Part shown: positions 58,202 to 64,000 of the stretch, piece after piece | How the letters are laid out: each line of letters begins with the position of its first letter | Numbering within the stretch: the first letter of the stretch is position 1 | Notes under the pieces: model-generated | What the model was told of the DNA's origin: nothing | Database searches by the model: none | Seen by the model: only the letters and a program-made list of their open reading frames with translations | From: Streptosporangium saharense | Lineage (GTDB): Bacteria > Actinomycetota > Actinomycetes > Streptosporangiales > Streptosporangiaceae | Direction of reading: 5' to 3' | Length of the DNA: 64,000 nucleotides | NCBI RefSeq assembly: GCF_014203715.1 | Contig: NZ_JACHJP010000001.1 | Location: 536,432 to 600,431 of the forward strand | Translations under genes and position numbers: made by a program

Positions 58202-61200
58202 GCGCTCTGCGGGATGTGTTGCCGCTCACTCCTCTTCAGGAGGGGATTCTCTTCCACGCCCAGTCGGGTCATGATCCCTACCTCGTGCAGGTCACGCTCG
58301 ATCTTGAGGGGGCGCTCGACGTGGCCAGGTTGTGTGCGGCGGGTGACGCCCTGCTGGCCCGTCACCCCAACCTGCGCGCGGCCTTCCTGACCCGTGCCTC
58401 CGGTCAGGCGGTCCAGGTCGTGCCCGATGCCGTACGGCTGCCGCTGCGCGTCCACGACCTGACCGGTGGGGACAGGGCGGCGTTCGAACGGATCGCCGCG
58501 GCCGACCTGGCCGAGCCGTTCGACCTGACCGCCGCGCCCGCGATGCGCCTGACGCTGCTGACGACGGGCCACGCGCGGCACCGGCTGCTGCTCACCTACC
58601 ACCACGTCCTACTGGACGGCTGGTCGAACTCGCTGCTCGTCGGCGACCTGCTGCGGCTCTACGCCGCCGAGGGGGACGCGTCCGCGCTGCCGGGGGCGCC
58701 GCCGTACCGGAACTTCCTGGCCTGGCTGCGTGAGCGGGAGCGCGACGGGCGGACGCTCGACGTCTGGCGGCGCAGGCTCGCCGGGCTGGACGAGCCGACG
58801 CTCGTGGCCACCCACGCGGATTCGCAGGTGGGAAGGCCCGTGCGGGCCGTCGCGGAGCTTCCCGCAGGGACGAGTGCCGCGCTGGCCGCGCTGTGCAGGA
58901 AGACGGGCGTCACGCTGAGCACGGTGCTCCAGGCCGCCTGGGCGCTGCTGCTGCGCGGGCTGACCGACAGGCACGACGTCACCTTCGGGCTGACGGTCTC
59001 CGGCAGGGACGCCGACGTGCCCGGCATCGAGTCGATGGTCGGGCTGTTCGTCAACACGGTGCCCGCCCGGGTGACACTCGACCCCGCCGAAGCCCTGCCC
59101 GAGCTGCTGCGCCGGATCCGCGACGCCCACGCCGAGACGCTCGGCGCGCAGCACGTGGGGCTGGCCGCCGTACAGCGTGCCGTCGGGACGCGTGAGCTGT
59201 TCGACACGCTCGTGGTCGTCGAGAGCCATCCCGTCGATCCCGGCCTGCTCGGCGGCGACTTCGGCGGGCTGCGGCTGCGCGCGGTCCGGGGGAGCGACGC
59301 CACCGGCTACCCGCTCGCGCTGGTCGCCGTGCCCGGCAGGAGACTGAAGCTCAACGTGGACCACCAGCCCGGCCTGGTCGCCCCCGAGGTGGCCGGGCGG
59401 CTGCACCTGCGGCTGGCCGGGCTGCTCGCCATGATGGCGGGCAACCCCGGCGTCAGGACCGCAGACCTGCCCGTCACCCTGCCCGGCGAGCAGGAGCCCG
59501 GGTGGAACGCGACCGCCACACCGGTGCCCGGCCTCGACGTCGTCGAGATGTTCCGGGAGCAGGTCAGCAGACACCCCGGCAGGGTCGCCGTCTCCGACGA
59601 GGGGGAGTCGCTCACCTACGCCGAACTCGACCGCTGGGCCGACCACCTGGCGGGGGAGCTGTCGCGGTACGGCGCGGCCCCCGAGCGGCTGGTGGGCGTC
59701 GCCTGCGAACGCTCGACCGGACTGGTCGCGGCGCTGCTGGCCGTACTGAAGACCGGGGCCGCCTACGTGCCGCTCGACACCGACCATCCGCGGGACCGGC
59801 TGCGCGCGGTGCTCGACGACACCGACCCGGTGTGCGTCCTGGCCGACGCCACCTGGACCCACGACACCGGCCGCCCGGTGCTGCGGATCGACCGTCCCGA
59901 GGAGGGGGAGACGCCTCGGCGGCACGGGGGCGGCCACCACCGGGACCGGACGGCCTACGTGCTGCACACCTCGGGCTCGACCGGACGGCCCAAGGGCGTG
60001 GCGGTCACCCACCGGGCGCTGGCCAACCGGCTGCGCTGGACGCAGCACCGGTACCCGCTGACCGAGGACGACCGGGTGCTGCAGAAGACTCCGGTCAGCT
60101 TCGACGTCTCCGGCTGGGAGTTCTTCTGGCCGCTGACGCGGGGCGCCGAACTGGTCATGGCCCGTCCCGGCGGCCACCGCGACCCCGCCTACCTGGCCTC
60201 CGTCATCGCCGGACGCCGTGTCACGGTCGCCCACTTCGTGCCCGCCATGCTGCGGGAGTTCGTCGAGGACCCCGCGGTGCCCGCCGTACACCACCTGCGC
60301 AGGATCATCTGCAGCGGCGAGGCGCTGCCCTCCGCGCTGGTCGCCCTGACGCAGGCCAGGCTCGGGGCGGTCGCGGTCGAGAACCTGTACGGCCCGACGG
60401 AGGCGGCCATCGACGTCACCTCCATGCCGTGCGATCCCGCTGTTCTCGCGGAGGCGGCCGTTGTGCCGATCGGCCGTCCGGTGTGGAACACCGTGGCGTA
60501 CGTCCTCGACTCCTGGCTGCGGCTCGCGCCGGTCGGCGTCGCCGGGGAGCTGTACGTGGGCGGGGTGCAGCTCGCCCGTGGCTACCACGGACGCCCCGGC
60601 CTGACCGCCGAGCGCTTCGTCGCCAGCCCCTTCGCCCCCGGGGAACGGCTCTACCGCACCGGCGACCTGGTCCGCAGGCGTGCCGACGGCGTGCTGGAGT
60701 TCCTCGGCAGGACCGACCAGCAGGTCAAGATCCGTGGGGTACGCGTCGAACCGGGCGAGATCGAGGCCGCGCTGCTGACGCATCCGGGGGTGCGCGGGTG
60801 CGCGGTACGGACCCTGCTCCACCCGGGCGGGGGCGCTTACTTGGCGGCCTATGTCGTGGGCGGGACCTCCGTGGGCGGCGTCTCTGAGGCCGGGGCCTTT
60901 GGGGATGGGGATTCTGAGAATGGGGCCTCGGGAAGCGGGGCTTTTGGGGACGGTGTTTTCGGGGGCAGGGTCTCCGTGGGTGAGGCTTTCGAGGGCGGTG
61001 CCCCTGGGGGCGGGGCCTCGGCAGGCTGGGTCTCCGGGAGTGGTGCCTTCGGAGGCGGGGCTTCCGGGGGTGAGATCGATGTCGCTGAGCTGCGTGAATA
61101 CCTCGCCCGGCTGCTGCCCCCGGCCATGGTGCCCTCGGCGTACGTGCCGCTCGACGCGCTGCCGCTCACGGCGAGCGGCAAGGTGGATCTCGGGGCGCTG

Positions 61201-62976
61201 CCCGTCCCGGACACCACTTCGACGCGGGTACGGCGTGAGCCGTCCGGGCGGGGTGAGGAACGGCTGTGCGCGCTGTTCGGGGAGGTCCTCGGGCTGTCCG
61301 GCGAGGCGGGGGCCGACGACGACTTCTTCGAACTGGGCGGGGACAGCATCCTGGCGATGCGCCTGGCGGGCCGGGGCCGCAGGGAGGGCCTGGACCTCAC
61401 GGTCGTCGACGTCTTCGAACACCGGACTCCCGCCGCCCTGGCGGCTGCCGTACCCGAAATCGATTCCGGGACTGTTTCCGAGGGCGCGGTCATGAGCGGG
61501 GCGGGAGCTCTCTCCGGGGAACCGGCCGCGTCTGCCGGAGGGCGGGAGACGGCGTCCGCGCAGGTGTTCCCGCTGGCTTCTCCGCAGGGTTCTTCACCGG
61601 CTCTTCCGCAGGCGCCTTCAGGGACATCCTTTTCCGGGGTGCCTGCTTCGGGAGCGCTCGTTTCAGGAGAGCCCGTTCCGGGGGCGCTCGCTTCGGAAGC
61701 GCCTGTTTTGGGAGCGTCTTCCCCAGGAGCACCCGTTTCAGGAGCGCCCACTTCGGGAGTGTTCCCTCCAGGAACGCTCGTTTCAGGAACATCCGCTTCG
61801 GGAGTACCTACCGCAGAAGCCTCTGTTTCGGAGGCACCTGCTTCAGGGGCGCCTACTTCAGCGGTGTCTTCTCTGGGAGCACCTACCGCAGAAGCGTCTG
61901 TTTCTGAGGCATACGTTCCGGGAGTGCCTTCCCCAGGAGTGCCCGCTTCAGGGGCTCCGGCGCAGGTGCGGGCGGTGGCGTTGCCGTTGGCGGCGCATCG
62001 GCTGCGGCGTTCCGGGCTGCCCCCCGCCACCTACCTGTTCACTGCCGTCCACACCCTGGGGACGAGGTTCGAGCCCGGGGCACTGAGCGAGGCGGTCGAG
62101 GCCGTGGCCCGTCGGCACGACGCCCTGCGGCTGAGGGTCACCACCCCGGTCCGCAGGCCGTGGAAGGCCGGGATCACCGCGCCGGGCCAGGCCACGATCC
62201 CGCTCACCCACGGGAACCCCGCCGACGACCTGTCCGGCCACCTGCGCCGGGCCAGGGCGGAGGTGGACCTGGAGGCGGGCCGTCCCTTCCACGTTGTGGC
62301 CGTAACCGACGAAGAGGGGACCCGGCTGGTGGCCGCCGCGCACGGCGCCGCCCTCGACGACCACTCCCTGCACCGGGTACTCGCCGAACTTGCCGGAACC
62401 GTACAGAACGGCACGGTGGAACACCCACCGGAGGCGGGTGAGGACGCGCTCGGGCGCTGGCTCGACCTGCTCGCCGGGGGAACCGCCAAGGTGTTCGGTC
62501 CCTGGAAACCCGGCCCCGGCGACCGGCTCAGGCTGAGCCTGCCCGTCGCGGGTCCGCCGTCGTGGCCGTCACTGCTGGCGGCCGTGGCACATGTACCCGG
62601 TTCCCCGCCGCCGCTCGCCGACCTGGAGATCCCCTCGCTCGCCGGGGTCGGCGCGCTCACCAGGACCTTCCCGATCCGCGCCGACGGCGCCTCCCACGGC
62701 GGCGACCCGTCGTCGTACGAGGCGCTGAGCCTGCTCGACCCCCGGGGCGCCGCCGCGCTGCGCGCCCACCCCTCCCGGCAGATCCTCCTGCGCCACCGCC
62801 CCGGCGACCCCGCCGAGGAGTACGGCCCCGCCGATCCGACCGAGCAGCACCACCCCCTGGTCATCTCGTACGCGGAGAACACCGGCCGACTCTGGCTGGC
62901 CTGCGACGACGCCGTCCTGAACCGTGACGGCGCGGCCGAGCTACTGGCCCGCCTGGGGGACCACACGCACGCCTGA
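58198..62976 (+). CDS. NRPS2: C-A-T module, predicted Ser, with degenerate E/C-like C-terminus
   Basis: The 1592-residue protein from GTG 58198 has GGAGG 5-6 bases upstream; ATG 58186 is an alternative. Its C domain (about 1-440) has YHHVLLDGWS, a type following epimerised donors. The A domain (about 451-1000) has HTSGSTGRPKG, SFDVSGWE and NLYGPTEAAID. Residues read as D-V-W-H-I-S-L-I-D-K, the usual Ser code. Carrier Ser is in LGGDSILAM near 1047. A Gly/Ala/Ser/Phe repeat (about 889-960) interrupts the A domain before A10. An Ala/Pro/Ser/Gly linker (about 1085-1256) leads to about 335 residues resembling a shrunken E domain with the HH motif lost (AAAHGAALDDHS). Confidence 0.92.
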   Translation: MSALRDVLPLTPLQEGILFHAQSGHDPYLVQVTLDLEGALDVARLCAAGDALLARHPNLRAAFLTRASGQAVQVVPDAVRLPLRVHDLTGGDRAAFERIAAADLAEPFDLTAAPAMRLTLLTTGHARHRLLLTYHHVLLDGWSNSLLVGDLLRLYAAEGDASALPGAPPYRNFLAWLRERERDGRTLDVWRRRLAGLDEPTLVATHADSQVGRPVRAVAELPAGTSAALAALCRKTGVTLSTVLQAAWALLLRGLTDRHDVTFGLTVSGRDADVPGIESMVGLFVNTVPARVTLDPAEALPELLRRIRDAHAETLGAQHVGLAAVQRAVGTRELFDTLVVVESHPVDPGLLGGDFGGLRLRAVRGSDATGYPLALVAVPGRRLKLNVDHQPGLVAPEVAGRLHLRLAGLLAMMAGNPGVRTADLPVTLPGEQEPGWNATATPVPGLDVVEMFREQVSRHPGRVAVSDEGESLTYAELDRWADHLAGELSRYGAAPERLVGVACERSTGLVAALLAVLKTGAAYVPLDTDHPRDRLRAVLDDTDPVCVLADATWTHDTGRPVLRIDRPEEGETPRRHGGGHHRDRTAYVLHTSGSTGRPKGVAVTHRALANRLRWTQHRYPLTEDDRVLQKTPVSFDVSGWEFFWPLTRGAELVMARPGGHRDPAYLASVIAGRRVTVAHFVPAMLREFVEDPAVPAVHHLRRIICSGEALPSALVALTQARLGAVAVENLYGPTEAAIDVTSMPCDPAVLAEAAVVPIGRPVWNTVAYVLDSWLRLAPVGVAGELYVGGVQLARGYHGRPGLTAERFVASPFAPGERLYRTGDLVRRRADGVLEFLGRTDQQVKIRGVRVEPGEIEAALLTHPGVRGCAVRTLLHPGGGAYLAAYVVGGTSVGGVSEAGAFGDGDSENGASGSGAFGDGVFGGRVSVGEAFEGGAPGGGASAGWVSGSGAFGGGASGGEIDVAELREYLARLLPPAMVPSAYVPLDALPLTASGKVDLGALPVPDTTSTRVRREPSGRGEERLCALFGEVLGLSGEAGADDDFFELGGDSILAMRLAGRGRREGLDLTVVDVFEHRTPAALAAAVPEIDSGTVSEGAVMSGAGALSGEPAASAGGRETASAQVFPLASPQGSSPALPQAPSGTSFSGVPASGALVSGEPVPGALASEAPVLGASSPGAPVSGAPTSGVFPPGTLVSGTSASGVPTAEASVSEAPASGAPTSAVSSLGAPTAEASVSEAYVPGVPSPGVPASGAPAQVRAVALPLAAHRLRRSGLPPATYLFTAVHTLGTRFEPGALSEAVEAVARRHDALRLRVTTPVRRPWKAGITAPGQATIPLTHGNPADDLSGHLRRARAEVDLEAGRPFHVVAVTDEEGTRLVAAAHGAALDDHSLHRVLAELAGTVQNGTVEHPPEAGEDALGRWLDLLAGGTAKVFGPWKPGPGDRLRLSLPVAGPPSWPSLLAAVAHVPGSPPPLADLEIPSLAGVGALTRTFPIRADGASHGGDPSSYEALSLLDPRGAAALRAHPSRQILLRHRPGDPAEEYGPADPTEQHHPLVISYAENTGRLWLACDDAVLNRDGAAELLARLGDHTHA
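60864..61075 (+). repeat. In-frame degenerate repeat inside the NRPS2 adenylation domain
   Basis: About 210 bp of repeated GGGGCCTTTGGGGATGGG-like units with T-rich third positions encode a Gly/Ala/Ser/Phe chain (GAFGDG, GASGSGAFGDG, GGGASAG). It sits between core motifs A8 and A10, where a normal A domain has a short loop, and has base composition unlike the flanking codons. Confidence 0.75.
61620..61960 (+). repeat. In-frame repeat encoding the long NRPS2 interdomain linker
   Basis: Imperfect units of about 15-24 bp such as GTTTCGGGAGCGCCY repeat for some 340 bp and encode Ala/Pro/Ser/Gly/Val runs (PVSGAPTSGV, EASVSEAPASGAP, with EASVSEA twice). The linker joins the carrier domain to the degenerate C-terminal domain. 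Repeat expansion by slippage is likely. Confidence 0.75.
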
Positions 62977-63010
62977 GCGTGCTCCGAACCGACGCATGGA
63001 GACACGAACG

Positions 63011-64000
63011 GTGACGATCACGGACACCAGCCGTATGCCCCTGTCCGGTGGACAGAACGGCCTCTGGTTCGCCCAACGCCTCGACCCGGGCAACTCCATC
63101 TTCAACACCGCCGAGTACGTGGAGATCACCGGGAGACTCGACCCCGGTCGTCTGGCGGAGGCGATCGAAAGGACGATGAACGAGACCGACGTCCTGCGGG
63201 TGCGGTTCGAGACCGAGGGCGAACTGGTCCACCAACGCGTCCTGGACGCCACGCCGTACCGGGTGAGGGTGGTGGACCTGCGCGGCCGGGACGATCCGCG
63301 CGGCGCGGCACTGGAGTGGATGCGCGGTGACCTGGCAGAACCGGTCGATCTCACGGGCGGGAACCTGGTCGCGCAGGTGATCTTCAAGGTGGGGGAGGAG
63401 ACGCACTACTGGTACCAGCGGGCGCACCACATCCTGCTCGACGGGTACGGCTACGCGCTGGTGCAGAACCGGACGGCCGACCTCTACGCCGCGCTGGTCG
63501 AGGGGCGCGAGCCCACGCCGTCGCCGTTCAGGCCGTTGCGCGACGCCCTCGATGAGGAGGCCGCCTACCGGTCCTCGGAACGCTACGACGCCGACCGGCG
63601 CTACTGGCTCGGGCGGTACGGCTCCATGCCCGCCCCGGCGGGTCTGGCCAGGAGGAACGGCGGTCCCGCACGGACCTTCCTCCGCGAACTGGGCACACTG
63701 GACGGTGCCCGTACGGCCCGGCTGACCGAGGTCGCGACGGCGCACCGGGCGAGCTGGGTCGAGGTCGTGATGGCCGCCCTGGCCGCCTATCTGCACCGGG
63801 TGACGGGCGAGGGGACGGTCGTGCTCGGCGTGCCCCTGATGGGCAAACCGGGCTCGGTGTTCTCGCGCGTCCCCGGCACCTGGGTGAACGTCGTGCCGAT
63901 CGACGTCGAGGCAGGACCGGGGACGAACCGCCAGGAACTGCTGCGCCGGATCAGGGCACGGCTCGACGAGGTGCGCGGGCACCGTGACTACCGCTTCGAG
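63011..64000 (+). CDS. NRPS3: N-terminal condensation domain, cut by window end
   Basis: 330 residues are visible from GTG 63011, with GGAGA 9 bases upstream; ATG 62996 is an in-frame alternative. PLSGGQNGLWFAQRLDPGNSIFNTAEYVEITG is the opening of EntF-like condensation domains, and QRAHHILLDGYGYALV is the catalytic HHxxxDG in the DGYG form typical of siderophore synthetases. PLMGKPGSVFSRVPGTWVNVVPI follows. No adenylation domain is in view. It lies 34 bp after NRPS2 in the same operon and should accept the growing chain from it. Confidence 0.92.
   Translation, partial: MTITDTSRMPLSGGQNGLWFAQRLDPGNSIFNTAEYVEITGRLDPGRLAEAIERTMNETDVLRVRFETEGELVHQRVLDATPYRVRVVDLRGRDDPRGAALEWMRGDLAEPVDLTGGNLVAQVIFKVGEETHYWYQRAHHILLDGYGYALVQNRTADLYAALVEGREPTPSPFRPLRDALDEEAAYRSSERYDADRRYWLGRYGSMPAPAGLARRNGGPARTFLRELGTLDGARTARLTEVATAHRASWVEVVMAALAAYLHRVTGEGTVVLGVPLMGKPGSVFSRVPGTWVNVVPIDVEAGPGTNRQELLRRIRARLDEVRGHRDYRFE

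Noticed and set aside
61620-61960. Repeat tract in NRPS2 as a frameshifted or broken region
   Set aside because: The reading frame stays open through the whole tract and the flanking domains are in the same frame, so it is a repeat-built linker rather than a break.
1-64000. tRNA, rRNA or phage-type integrase genes
   Set aside because: None was recognised on either strand. The mobile signs are limited to two IS630 remnants and the repeat around the restriction module.

Overview
The window looks like a chromosomal piece of a high-G+C, mycelial actinomycete, most likely of the Streptosporangiales (Nonomuraea/Streptosporangium type). The reasons are strong GC bias at third codon positions, many GTG starts, a mycothiol-conjugate amidase, an XRE(DUF5753)/DUF397/HATPase developmental-type locus, a Spo0M protein, DmdR/IdeR-type iron boxes and rare TTA codons in a few secretion and siderophore genes. 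Family names, specificities and motif calls were made by eye; no database search was run.

Region 1 (1-13.5 kb) is accessory metabolism and regulation: a TetR regulator (cut by the window edge) with paired palindromic operators, SnoaL-like and VOC proteins, an MpaB-type oxygenase, a permease divergent from an Lrp/AsnC regulator, and two decayed IS630-family transposases that bracket a low-GC membrane-anchored protein. A clan-A glycosidase lipoprotein, an SGNH hydrolase, a GNAT, small membrane proteins, Spo0M and a YoaK-type protein follow.

Region 2 (13.5-17 kb) holds a tandemly duplicated two-gene cassette. Each unit is a 31-38 residue charged peptide followed, with a 4-nt GTGA overlap, by a PCMT-like methyltransferase. 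The peptides share an N-terminal MGDHEGK and an aligned Asp-Gly core. This is the layout of aspartimide-forming RiPPs (imiditide type) and is the most interesting RiPP candidate in the window.

Region 3 (17-34.9 kb) is a run of regulator/target pairs: methyltransferase/TetR, WYL regulator/epoxide hydrolase, XRE-DUF397-DUF397/HATPase, PadR operon, P450-ferredoxin/TetR, Rrf2/NmrA-like reductase and GlxA-like/DJ-1. Many have clear inverted-repeat operators between divergent genes. A small aromatic-tailed peptide with its own terminator lies beside the P450-ferredoxin pair. A secreted GH18 chitinase sits behind a 19-bp palindrome.

Region 4 (34.9-64 kb) is an iron-acquisition island. It has a complete siderophore ABC importer (two FecCD permeases, an ATPase and a binding protein, all 4-nt coupled) followed by a siderophore-interacting protein fused to a methyltransferase-like domain. 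A second importer set has a binding protein and two permeases but no ATPase. After several unrelated genes (hydrolase/MarR-type, TetR, Mca) and a horizontally acquired PaeR7I/XhoI-type restriction-modification pair come a multicopper oxidase and, divergently, a nonribosomal peptide synthetase operon. The oxidase and NRPS share an intergenic region with two iron boxes. NRPS1 is C-A-T-E (code read as Asn or Asp, epimerised), NRPS2 is C-A-T plus a degenerate E/C-like end (code read as Ser), and NRPS3 is cut by the window end. Between NRPS1 and NRPS2 lie two tiny GTGA-coupled reading frames that look like collapsed NRPS genes.
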